Part shown: one piece after another, positions 10,455 to 21,900 of the stretch
Numbering within the stretch: position 1 is the stretch's first letter
Layout: each line of letters begins with the position of its first letter
NCBI GenBank assembly: GCA_026686845.1
Contig: JAIVEN010000014.1
Location: forward strand, 10,402,001 to 10,466,000
Length of the DNA stretch: 64,000 nucleotides
Direction of reading: 5' to 3'
Source: Adenanthera pavonina
Lineage: Eukaryota > Streptophyta > Magnoliopsida > Fabales > Fabaceae
The notes under the pieces: model-generated
What the model saw: the letters and a program-made list of their open reading frames with translations, nothing else
Told to the model about the DNA's origin: nothing
Databases searched by the model: none
Translations under genes and position numbers: made by a program

Positions 10455-13400
10455 ATGGATCGGTACCAGAAGGTGGAGAAGCCAAGAGCAGAAACGCCGA
10501 TTGATGAAAACGAGATTCGGATTACTAGTCAGGGAAGGATGCGTAACTATATTACGTACGCCATGAGCCTGATTCAGGTATTTTTCTCTTTGCCTTCTCT
10601 AGCTACCTTCACGCCTTTATTTGGATTTTTTACTTCTTTTTGGCTGTCTGGAACAAGCTTATATTTGGATTGAGCTTCCGAAGTTCCATTTATTTCAAGT
10701 GACGCAGCACCTCAGAATCGTCAACATGATCCTTCGGCATAGCCTATTGTACTTTTCAAGTTGTGAGGTCTTTGTTTGCTGTTTAGATTTAGCCTGAGAT
10801 TCGAGCTGTCTTTCTATCTCACAAACTTTAGTTTGTGAGAATCTCTTGTTTTTTAAGGTATTGTGGACCCACCCCGCGGTGGAAGGGGGTGGGATGCAGA
10901 GTGAGGTTGCATTTGTCTAGGCTCTGTTTGGTTGGGGTGTTTTTAAAGGGAGAGGAGGGGATTGGAGGGAATTGAATCCCCTCCCCTTGTTTGGCTAAAA
11001 AATTGGATAGGATTTGGGGGGGATAATCCCCCCCCCCCCCCCCCCCCCAAAAAAAATCCCCTTCCCCCTCCCCATTTTAAAACACTCCAAATTGGAGTTT
11101 TTTTTGGAGGGAATTGAGTAATTATAACTTAATTCCCTCCAATTCTCTCCTGAACTAAACAAAATTTCATTAAAATGCCCCCAATCCCTTCCCCTCCAAT
11201 CCCACCAAACAAGAAAATTTTAAAATCCTTCCAATCCCTTCCCCTCTAATCCCCTTATTTAAAATCTCTCCAATTGTTTCCCCTCCAATTCCCTCAATTG
11301 AACCAAAGAGAGCCAGCGGCTTAGGCGCTTAGCCTTCTTATATCAATCATAGATATAATTGTCCTAGTTACAGCTGCTCTCCCCCCGCCCCTCCTTTTTT
11401 TTTTTTAAATCAGAGGTGGAACGCATATATAAATATAACTACGGTTAATCTGGGGGTATATTCTTTTTGGAGATTGTTTCCCCCTGCTCTCTTCTTTATA
11501 AAATACCTACACAATGGCCACTCCGTTCTTTGTGTGTCTTAAAAAAATACCTTCCCATTGGAAGGGAATCAAGGACTACATTCTGTCTCCTTCATCCCTC
11601 AGTTTTTTCTGGGTCTGAAAAAATGTTGAGTTCCTAAGATTTTAGATTTCTGACATTCTTCGTTCTTGGTGTTAGCTTGCAAGCCTGATTTATTTTGTTT
11701 CTTTACTTACAGGAAAAAGGTTCAAATGAAATTGTTTTTAAGGCGATGGGAAGAGCTATTAACAAAACTGTAACGATTGTGGAGTTGATCAAGGTTTGTC
11801 TGGCTTTATGATCAGCTAAGCACATAATCTTGGTACTTTGTCTCAATTATAAAAAATTTCTGTTTATTTATTGTGTTTTGTGGCTATGCAGAGGAGAATT
11901 GTGGGTCTTCATCAAAATACAGCAATTGGATCCACTGACATCACTGATACATGGGAGCCACTAGAGGAAGGCCTGCTTCCGTAATATTTGTTTCTGAATA
12001 GTGTTTTAATCTACTTGCTAGAATGTGCAACATCCCAATCACAGTGGCATCTTTTGCCCTACGCTTATGTGCCGTATGTTTTTTTTAACCCTTGTCTTCT
12101 TGCAGTTTGGAGACAACAAGGCATGTGTCAATGATAACAATAACCCTTTCCAAGAAGGAACTTGATACATCCTCGTTCGGGTTAGTTTGCACTTTTTCCT
12201 TTCTAATTTCATAACATAAAGTAGTTGTTCTTCTCTCAGGCCACTAATCTTTTGTTCCTATGTTGTAATTAGTGCTGTTAGAACCAGACCGGACCAGTTG
12301 GTTCGACTGGAAACTGATGTCTGGTCCAGTCCGGATGTAGAGTTTAACCGCCGGTTTCAGGAACCCGTATGAACCAGTCAAGAACCAGTGGAACCGGCCT
12401 TGAATTGGTCCTGAACTAGTCTGAACCTGTTCCAATTTTATTTTTTTAAATTTTTTTATTTTTTTTAGTTTTTAAGACAAAATAACTTCATTTTTAGTAT
12501 AAAAATATTTTTTTATATTATAATATTATATAAGCATTTTTAGTATATATAATTATTGAAAATTATAAATTTACTTAATATATAATATAATAATGGATTA
12601 TTAGTTAATTATTTTGAACTTAAAATGTGATTATAGATAAATATTAATTTGTTTAGATTTAAATATTGAGTTATGAAATCTATAAATAATTTGTTTGTGG
12701 TGGGTAATAGATTAATAATTCAGTATTATTTAGTTTGAAGCTTTAATTAAACTATAAAATTTTTTAAACTTGTATTTTTTGTTTAAAATATATTATTTTA
12801 ATCACTATTGGTTCAATCCCGGTTAGATAACGGTTGAATCATTGAATCTTGAACCAGTGTCCTGCTTGGTTCAATATCCGGTCCAGTTCTGACGACACTG
12901 GTTGTAATTGACTTCTAGATCTTTCATGTCTTTTTCTTCAAATATTGTGTTGGAATTTGTGTGAAGTAAAATCCTGAGAGCAATGCCAAGTTTCAGCTTT
13001 ATTGTTTTCACTTTAATAGTTGACTTTTTTTATTTTTGTAAATTTGTACTACCTATTTTAAATGGGTTAGCACTGAGAAACCTTTTGAGTCAAAATACTT
13101 GGTGTAAAAAACTGGAAATATGCTATTTAAATAATAATTAAATATGAACTATTGTATTTGTGATGATGATGACAAATAAATATCAAACCATATTAAGCAT
13201 GTAAGACAGTGAATAATTGTGGATACCAAGGAATAAATACTTATCTTGTTTTCAAGTGAAGGACTAATAACCTAAATAATAATCTTTTAAAGTGAACGAT
13301 CCCTATTTACTTATGACTTACGAGTTATTGGTCTGTAATTTTTGGCTTTTCCTAAGCTTAAGATAACCTTGTTTTTAAATACTTTACCTGACAGCTATGC

Positions 13401-15286
13401 GTTAGCTTTTAATGCTGTATATCTATGGTAATTAAATAAAGTGTATGCAACGCCCCTCCAAGGCAAGCACCTTGCATGCACTAAAAAGGCCCCCAAGGTC
13501 CACTCCCAGTCCCAGGCAATGCCCCTTGCCTCAACCAGAAAGAGGCATTGAGGCAATGCCCTTGACTACGCCAAGTGATTTCATTGATATGAACTAGCTT
13601 GATTATGTCCAAATGATTCTTTTGAAGTTTCAAGGATTTTTTGTAAATGTGAAAATATAAATAACAATAACAACATTAGTCTTATCCCACTAAGTGAGGA
13701 AATGTGAAAATGTAAATAAGAAGAAAAAAAGAATAGAAATATATCAAAGATGGCATGGACTTGTTAAAAAGTTATTTTGCATTTCATATCCTATCCTTTT
13801 AAAGGTTTGTAATTTTTCTCATTGAATACATTATTATATGTTTTAAATTTTGTATTGAATCGAATTAGACAACTGTGAAAATTTGGAATGATACTTAGAG
13901 TATGATAAGTAGTAATTAATAATCATAAGTTGTGAAAGCAACAGAAATTCTGGCTTAGGTGATATAATTAAGTGGATATATTTGCTGATTGTATCAGTTT
14001 TGCTCGTTTCAAGGAATAAGAACAGATTGAGTTTGTATGAACTTTAAGGATTTGTTAGACTCATCATTTGCTTGCTTTCAGGTATCAGCCTCCATTGCCA
14101 GCAGACCAGGTGAAGGCATCTAATGACTTTGATTATGAAAGAGGTAGTAACACGTGACAAGTGATTTTGTTCTCCTGAAAATTATATATTTTTATTTCTA
14201 TTAACTTTTGTATTCAGCAGAGGCTTCACCTAATGGCCGTGTTCGGGGTCGTGGTGGCAGAGGAAGGGGAAAGGCCAGAGGTACACACATATTTTATAAG
14301 CCTATTTAATAGTGGTTTCCACCTGTGTATCATGTTTTGAGGGTTGAGAAGGCATTTAGAACTCTTTTTGATGTGGCTGTTAACCCTTTTTTTCTTTCAG
14401 TGAATGGTTTTATATCAACTGATTATGAGGATGGAGGTTGGGATCGCAATAGGGGAAATGTTAGGGGCAGGGGTAGAGGAAGAGGACGTAGCTTCCGTGG
14501 TCGTGGAAGGGGAGGGTACAATGAACCCCCAGTCCATATGCAGCAAGATGGAGGATACAACCAAGATGCGCCTTTTCAAGGCCGTGGTTTGTTTTCTTAC
14601 CCGTGACCCCAGCCTCTTTATTTTTTTGTGTGTGTCAATATATATTTGATTTTGCTACGATTATCAGATTTTTCTTTTTCTGTAGGTGTATAAGTTGTTT
14701 GGGTTTCTGATGCCCTGGGTTTCCTATTACGGTGTGCCATTTATTAATAGCACCAGATGTTTTCTGTTTTGAATGTTGCTTTAATAAAATTTTTATTGTC
14801 CATCTGAGTGGAGAGGTAAGGCAAGCTATTACTGTTATTAGCTGAAAGAATGTGCCACTCTTCAACGATTTGCCATGTATAAGCTTGCTATTGGTTGCTT
14901 TTATCATAGGCATAAACTCTTGCTACTTTTTTCTTGATGCTGCTGTTGCAAATGATATAGTGAGTTTGACATGGCTTTTCATGCTTACTGCATTAACTGA
15001 TAACCTTGCAACTTATTTGATATAATTAAGTATTAAATTGAAATGTAATTTCACCATGCTTAATTAATTCTAAACTCTGGCTGGTGCTACAAGCAAATGA
15101 GATACTAGAGAAATAAGAGGAGGATAGAAATAAGCTGCTTTCATGTTTGCTTAAGTTTAAATGATAGTATATAGTTCTTCCATGTGATTAAATTGCAATT
15201 TTGTAGGTCGAGGTCGTGGCAGGGGAGGATATCGTGGGAGGGGACGTGGCTTCAGATCCAATGGGCCGATCCAGGCAGCTGCTTGA
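10455..15286 (+). CDS. Alba-domain RNA-binding protein with C-terminal RGG repeats, 8 exons
   Basis: Exons: 10455-10577, 11713-11793, 11892-11980, 12106-12180, 14082-14143, 14218-14280, 14401-14586 and 15207-15286, giving 252 residues. The Alba fold spans about residues 18-110; it includes the start NEIRITSQGRMRNYITYA, then the stretch GSNEIVFKAMGRAINKTV, and ends at the TITLSKKELD strand. The C-terminal half is rich in arginine-glycine (RGRGRGRG, GYRGRGRGF). Length and RGG tail match the long plant Alba class (Arabidopsis ALBA4-6) rather than the short one. Those proteins bind RNA, and DNA or R-loops, and are linked to mRNA stability under stress. Exon 6 has a CAGCAG double acceptor that adds or drops one alanine. 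If intron 7 were retained, the protein would end six codons after the donor. Introns 1 and 4 carry transposon insertions. All junctions are GT..AG and in frame. Confidence 0.9.
10920..11314. mobile_element. MITE in Alba intron 1
   Basis: About 395 bases bounded by GGCTCTGTTTGGTT on the left and AACCAAAGAGAGCC on the right, nearly perfect inverted termini. The interior repeats TCCCCTCCAAT-type blocks and contains a cytosine run of about 20 bases (around 11030-11048). The termini resemble PIF/Harbinger (Tourist) MITEs, but the flanks (CTA and AGC) show no matching 3-bp duplication. It lies wholly inside the intron. Confidence 0.65.
12270..12900. mobile_element. hAT MITE, 631 bp, with perfect 8-bp TSD, in Alba intron 4
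   Basis: The target duplication GTTGTAAT lies at 12262-12269 and 12901-12908. Between the copies, the left end TAGTGCTGTTAGAAC and the reverse complement of the right end, CAGTGTCGTCAGAAC, form terminal inverted repeats that continue into a GGACC/GGTCC-rich zone. The middle is very AT-rich and non-coding. An 8-bp duplication with CAGTG-like termini defines a non-autonomous hAT element. It accounts for about a third of this long intron. Confidence 0.9.
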
Positions 15287-16095
15287 GGCAATCAATGGGT
15301 GACTTGAGTGAAGTTTGCCTGATCCGGTTTGATGTTATCTTACCTTTTTTTCCCCTGGTTCTTGAAGAACTGCAGGGCATTTTCAAAAGTTTTTGTAGCC
15401 TAGTTCGAAACTTTTGCCTCACTCATGAAGGATTTTTATAGTTTCTGTAGACTAGTTTGAGACTGCTGCCTCATAAAGGCAAGTCCTGTTGATGTTGTAG
15501 ACGTAGGCCAGTTATTTGAACAGTTGTAGTTCTTTCATGATCCCTGAAGCTCATTCTTTAATTTAATTTTCTTGAAATTTGTTGAATTAATTTTGTCCCT
15601 TTAATCGTAGGATATTTTGCTTTTTATTTTTTTTCCTTTCAATTAACTGGTAGAAACTTGCGTTGTGTAGATTGCTTGGTTTGATTTATCAGTTATAACT
15701 GTGTTAGTTGAATGTTGTTCGCCTAAAGGACATGCTTTGGTTTTGGTAACACGACGTGTCATTGGATGATCAACGGATCAGATCTTCCAACATAAAAGAT
15801 ATCATCTCATGAAAATTTATCCCAGTGTTTTTGTGCAAATACTGAAACTGTAATTTTAATGGGTTCTATTCTATTTTGCTCAAGTTGAGCAAACTAAAAC
15901 TAAATAGAGTGACGTCTTGCATCATAAATTTACGCACTTGTTTAATGCTTTTACTATCTACGCTAAATAATAGTACTAATTGATGACAAGCTATTTTTAT
16001 GTTGAAATATTTGTGCATTCTAAACGTAGCGTGACTTCTGGCCAGAAAAAAAGGACGTAGCGTGAATTTAGTTGTGTATGACCAAGAAATTGGAA

Positions 16096-16440
16096 GGTTT
16101 TGTTTGATTTATGCTTTTAAAATAAAAAAAAATTATTTGATAAATTTATTTTTTATAAATTGTATTGGAAAATAGAAAAATGAAAGAATAAAAAATTAAG
16201 AATATATCTTTACGATATTTTATAGTTTTTGTTCTAAAAAATATAGAAAAATATCTATTTCGTTAATGATAAAGTTATAAATTTTAAATAATTAATTTAT
16301 CATTTATTAGTTATAATTTTGATAATAATTATTTAAATATTTTTTTTTATTTTCTTATTTTTAAAACTTGTTCTAGAAAACAATTTTTTAAAATTGTTTT
16401 GAAACAATAAAATAGAAAATACTGTCAAACAAATTCTAAA
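16096..16440. mobile_element. AT-rich MITE family A, copy 1
   Basis: A left end with TTTGTTTGA and a right end with TCAAACAAA bracket an AT-rich interior. The same interior wording (for example ATTTTATAGTTTTTGTTCT and CATTTATTAGTTATAATTTT here) recurs in order, diverged, at 46678-47040. Two copies in one window with matching termini suggest a dispersed MITE. Confidence 0.5.
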
Positions 16441-16486
16441 ATAAATAATGACTTATGTATATTAAGTTAAAAGTAATTAATCTTAG

Positions 16487-16834
16487 GGGTGTTTATGGGT
16501 TCTTCCTATATAATGACTTATGGAGGAGAAATAATTACTCATAGGGAGGGAGAAGTTTCTAAATACACTTCAAAATAAAATATTCATTTATTGCTATTTA
16601 AGTAATTATTCTAATAGGTTATTTTTTTTTTTCAGAATCACTTATTTCACTTTTTTTTATTATTCACCTAATAATCATTTAAACTTCAAGAATTTAAACT
16701 TTTTTTTTTATTAAAATCACTTATAAAATAAATAAATATAAACATGAATCACTTATCCTTATAATTAATTATGAATAATCACTTATCTCATAAATAATTA
16801 TGGATAAATTAATCCAAATATACATTTAATAAAT
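16487..16834. mobile_element. AT-rich MITE family B, copy 1
   Basis: Blocks such as AATCACTTAT, TTATTCACCTAATAATCA and TAATTATGAATAATCACTT are shared, in the same order, with 47289-47656. The ends are loosely inverted (GGGTGTTTATGG and ATCCAAATATACA). No coding capacity. The boundaries are approximate. Confidence 0.45.
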
Positions 16835-18709
16835 TTGTCTAAAATTTCAATTATTTTCTAAAATTATCTTCATTCAATTGTTTTTTAAAGTCCGAGTCCA
16901 ATGAGCATTATGTTAATGACTATAAAATGAAGTTACTATTCATATTTATAATAATTATATTCATATTAATAACAATTGTTGAGTACAGGTAAAGGGCATT
17001 TTTTATTAAAAAGAATTAATGATTTAGACAATTTTAAAAGAATTTTATACTAAGAATAAAAAAAATAATAAAATAACACTTACAAAATGTATTGAACCGA
17101 GTATACAAGTTGGACGATAAAGTACTTATATATTAAAGAATGAGAGGTGGGGTGTGAGCGAATTCAAATCTTTCTAATATTAAAAAAATGATAATACTGA
17201 TTTTTTTACTTATTAAAATTCAAATTAGTGTGATAAAATCATCCTTGATCAATAAAAAATATAAGAAAGTATAGTTATAATAAATCTAAATAAAAAACAT
17301 TTTATCGTATTTAAAAATTAACATTAACCTACTAAAATTACGATTAGCTTAGGGTAGAATTTTGTTTTCCCCTAATCAAAGTATATCAATGGAAGTTTTT
17401 ACTGCAGTAAAAGGGTAGATTAGTTGAAGTTTCACTCACTGGGTATGGGCGTGTGGCGCGATCGCTCATTGGAGCGGCGTTTTATTTTTTTTTTTATGAA
17501 AAAATTAAACCTTTAGTCCTTAAAGTTTCACCATATTTTGAAATTAGTCCCTATGCTTTAAATTTTTTTAAGTGGCTTCCTAAAGTTTGCTTCGTCCAAG
17601 CCATTACTCCCTATTGTTTCATGTATTTATGCAAGGACTAATTTGACATTAACTCTGTTAATTTTGCTGAAGTGGCTAACATTTTACAAACATGGAAGTT
17701 GACTATGATAAGTGTAGGCAGACAACTTAAGGATATGGATGACACATATGCTAATTAAAGAATATGAGGGTTTGTGGTTAGTGCACTGAAACATGATACT
17801 TGACTCCAAGAACTATCCCTGTTCCATTACGTGCACAAGACGTTGTGGAAGCTAATAATGGACATAGCAACAGTGCTATCATGGACATTGACTTTCCTCT
17901 ACTAGCAAAGGGATCAGTTTTTTTGTCTATCGATGACCCTGACAAGATCATATTTGAAAAGCCCATATATGATGGGGTGATAGTCAGGAAAAGTTTAAGC
18001 TCTCCCACAACTTTTGAGCACAGGGAGATCGAGGAAGTAGCAAATAAAGAAAGCCTACAAAGAGAGGATGATGAAGTTGAAGAGAGAGATTAAGTTGAAC
18101 AAGATTGAAAAAATAAAGAAAAGGGAAGAGAGGGAGAAGAAGAAGAAAGAGAATATTTTGAGATCTGGTAATAAACTTTAGGTGATTTCCAATCTCAAGA
18201 CATTGCAGATTGCTAGGTCAAAGAAGAGGAAGTAGTAATCTTGTTCTTGATGATAAGCTCAAGCAACTTGCTTTTCTTTCGTTGCGTTTTCCATTGTGCC
18301 GTCATTATTGTGGGGGTATACAATGTCTAGGGAGAAAACAAGTTGAATCTATGGAAAAAGGGAAATAGACAAAAAATTATGAGTTTTTCATTATGTAATG
18401 CATACAAATCCATTTCAACTTATGTGGGGTGGGGTGGTTATTTATTCTTTACATCCTTTAATGTTTAGTATTAGGCTGAAAGTCTTTGATTTTTACCTTG
18501 ACAATGGTCCTTATGCCAAGAATAATACTTATATATACTGTAGTATTGAATTTGCATCTCCAATACTTTCCACTTTTAAAAGGTTAAAATGAAACTGTGA
18601 AAGAACAATGGGTTTGATTGCATACAGTGATTGGATTGATGGATTAATTCTCTTCTTTTAAGTTTGATCAACAGATAATTAGATCATGCTTGCTTTTTTC
18701 CCTAGCTAG

Positions 18710-18900
18710 TGTTATGATCATAAGGGAGAAAAGATATACTCAAGAGGGCAAGAAACTGAAATCAGGGAGAAGAGAGAGGAACTAAAGAGAGAGACCACTT
18801 AGTTCTTCCACACCCATAAAATCTAAGTAACCCATTACTTATCCTCTTCTGCTTTTCACTTCCATGGTATCATCCTTGAATGGCTACTTCTATGAGGCCA
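18710..18900 (-). repeat. Left LTR, outer piece
   Basis: This matches the right LTR from 26541 to about 26735, apart from an indel of several bases near its start. It ends at GGCCA (18896-18900), where a second element inserted. Confidence 0.85.
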
Positions 18901-18964
18901 TGTTCGCCACTAGGCCACACCGCAAGCATACGAGCCAAGGTAATAGTAAAGTAATAAGTAAACC

Positions 18965-21900
18965 TAGGGCTGAACAAAAAAACCCGGAACCCAATCAACC
19001 CGGTCTAGCCCGATTGAACCTGGTATGACCCGGTCTTGAAAAAATCAACCCGATGAAAGGAACCAACATACTAGATAAGGTTTCGGTCTAATCTTTCAGT
19101 CTATCAGACCAAACTCGGTCTGGCTATTTTTTTTTTTGTTTACTTAGCTCAGAGTTTGAGCCTTAGACTACGTCGTTTTTAGCCTAAATGCCTCTCTTAC
19201 TCTCTCAGTCACTCGGTCAGTGTCACTCCTCCATTTCGATTGAAGTTTGAAGCTGCAGTGCACGACGTACAGTGGCAGAGAGACTGATCTTTGAACCCTA
19301 ACCTATTCATCCCAATCTCAGGCCACCATTCCGTCCGCCGGAGTTGTCTCCAGTCTCTACTCTACCATCAACGTCTCCCCTTCGGTCTCTATCCAACAGC
19401 CCCAAATCCAATCATATCTCTTTGGCGTAGATCTGTCCGATAGTCCAAGACTCCAAGTGGATCAACGTCTCCCCTTTGGTGCTCCGTCCAACAGTCCGAG
19501 TCTCCCCAAATCCCAACCATTGTGTTCACCGGTGTTAGTCTCTTTGGCGTGCTTGTCGGATTTGTTTGATTTGTTGAGTGTTTGACGGTCTGAGAAGTTG
19601 CATATAGGTAAGGTCACCCTTCTCTCCTAGCTCTTGTTCTTGGCTGTTGAGATTTGAGGAAAAATGGCTTACATCATATTATCAGTGCTGCTATTCGAAA
19701 TGATGTATCTGTTCTACTTTTGCTTTTGGTTCGGTTTCATTATCTTTAAAGGTTTTGAAAACTCAACATCTATTTAATGTCAGACTAAATTTGATGTGCT
19801 TTTACATCATACCTACCTATTCAATTAGTTATCCAGTGCCTTAATTCTAATAATTACATAATTTTGATGTTTAGAGGCGAAGAACAAAAAATTGGGGGTG
19901 CTCTGGTGCTATATATATATATATATATAAAAGAAAAATAAATGAGGTCCTTTCACTTGTGTTGTACGAATTGTAGGGCGAAAATGACATCCACTTCATC
20001 ATGGAGTCAAAAACATTGAAAAAGAATTTCACCTAAAAAGCAATTGAAGTAGAAGCTTCCCAGAACTTTCTTTTTTGGTCAATGGTGCAATTGTTTGCAA
20101 TTTGTCTTTTTTGGCCAATGGTGCAATTGTGTTTTTTTAATTAACATAGGGAGGATCTAAGCCTCAGTACAACTCAGAAAAATCAATGGGAATAGGGTTC
20201 CAAGAGAGTCTTGGTCAAGAGTTTTGATGATGACATACGATAGTTGGGGGTGAAAATCACATTTTAAAGGCAATAAAAGTGTCTAATAGTTAAAAACTTA
20301 AAAAGTAGTAATAATGACAAACAGAAGAAGAATGAATGAAGAGTGTACCATGATTTATATTTCTTTCGTTCTTTTTTTTCTCCCTCTTTCTTTCACTAGA
20401 GTACCATGGTTATTGTTTTTCATAATCATATTCTTTTGTGAATTGCAATACATTTCATAAATTGAGTGATTTATTCTCATCATGAATTAGAGTTATACTA
20501 GTTTTCTCTCTTTTTGTTTTTTTAAGTTTGAAACCAAACAGAGCATTGCTATGGATACTTAGAGTTGGATAGGTGACTCATTGCTTAATATGGACTTACA
20601 TGATTATCATGCATACATGGTGAAATGTTTAGTATAAACTTACATCATTTTGTAATGTTTCTCTCACAAACCTATCTTTATATTTCCAAAATTGTTATTG
20701 GCAGGCAAGTAGCAACATATTGCAAATGCGGAATCAAGGTTCTAGTGCAGAAGTTGATCAACTTATCTACAATTCTTGTACTGGTGAGAATGAAACACCA
20801 ACTCCCACTCCTACTCCTACCGGACTAACTCATACACCTACACCCACACCTCCTGTTCCTCCTCCTTCTCCTCCTCCTCCCCCCCCACAAACACAGAAGT
20901 TGAACCCCCTACCGAAGAAACTAACAAGACTAGCAACAAGAGAAAAGAATCAGAGGTTTGGAAGCATTTTGATAAAATTTCCAAAGAAAAAACTCAAGGG
21001 AAGCAGAGAGCTGCTTGCAAATATTGTCACTCTGATTATACTTGTGACCCAAATATCCATGGCACTACTTCTTTGAAAAGGCACCTGAAAAAATGTCAAA
21101 AAAACCGAGACAAGTCTACTGAAATCCCAAAACAATCAATGTTGCACTATGTGTCACCAAGTGGGTAAGAGGGAAGCTTAATGCCCCATTTATTCAATCA
21201 AAAAAGATGTCGAAGAGCTCTTGCAGAGTTTATTATATGTGATGAGGTGCCATTTAGGATAGTAGAAAAGCATGGGTTTAAAACTTTTGTGAAAGAGATA
21301 GAACCACAATTTCAAATTCCCTCAAGAATAACCATGGCAAGAGATTGTTGGCAACTATACGTGGGAGAGAAAATGATTTTGAGGAAGGTGTTGAAGAAGT
21401 GTTATAATCGCGTTTGTCTTACTACTGATTGCTGGACTTCTGTTCAAAACTTTAATTACTTGTGCTTGACTACTCACTTTATTGATAATGATTGGACATT
21501 GCATAAAAAAATACTTAGTTTCTGTATGATTGAAAATCATAAGGGGGAGACAATTGGCAGGATGATTGAAAAATGCTTGCTAGATTGGGGAATAGATAAA
21601 GTGTTCACAGTGGCTATGGATAATGCAACAGCTAATGACACTGCTTTAGCATATTTGAAAAAGCGTCTCAAGAATTGGAAGGGTTTGATATATGATGGTG
21701 ATTATCTTCATATTAGATGCTGTACTCATGTGTTAAATTTGGTAGTTAATGATGGGTTGAAAGACTTAAAGGACCATTTTGAAGCAATTAGGAATGCTGT
21801 GAGATATGTTCGTTCCTCCCCAGCTCACTTCCAAAGGTTCAAAAGCTTTGCAGAATCAGAAAAATTGGATACATCTAGTTTTGTTTGCCTAGATGTTAGT

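Larger units (their letters stand above)
15287..18704. other. Intergenic, Alba gene to LTR nest
   Basis: The Alba 3' untranslated region probably extends to about 15600. The rest is AT-rich spacer with two MITE-like elements (listed separately). A stretch at 17490-17700 has 'GTCCCTA..AAGTTT' wording like that common in MULE or LINE-derived plant repeats. At 17800-18180 there are open frames ending in a lysine/glutamate-rich stretch; I recognise no family and cannot support a gene. Confidence 0.4.

Noticed and set aside
10920..11314. PIF/Harbinger target duplication for the Alba intron 1 element
   Set aside because: The flanking triplets CTA and AGC do not match, so the superfamily was left open.
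14325..14606. 93-codon frame starting before Alba exon 7
   Set aside because: Its first part is intron 6 and its last codons are intron 7; the middle is exon 7 of the Alba gene.
17800..18093. 97-codon frame with acidic C-terminus
   Set aside because: No family match, no convincing neighbouring exons, and it ends in low-complexity Lys/Glu-rich sequence; not supported as a gene.
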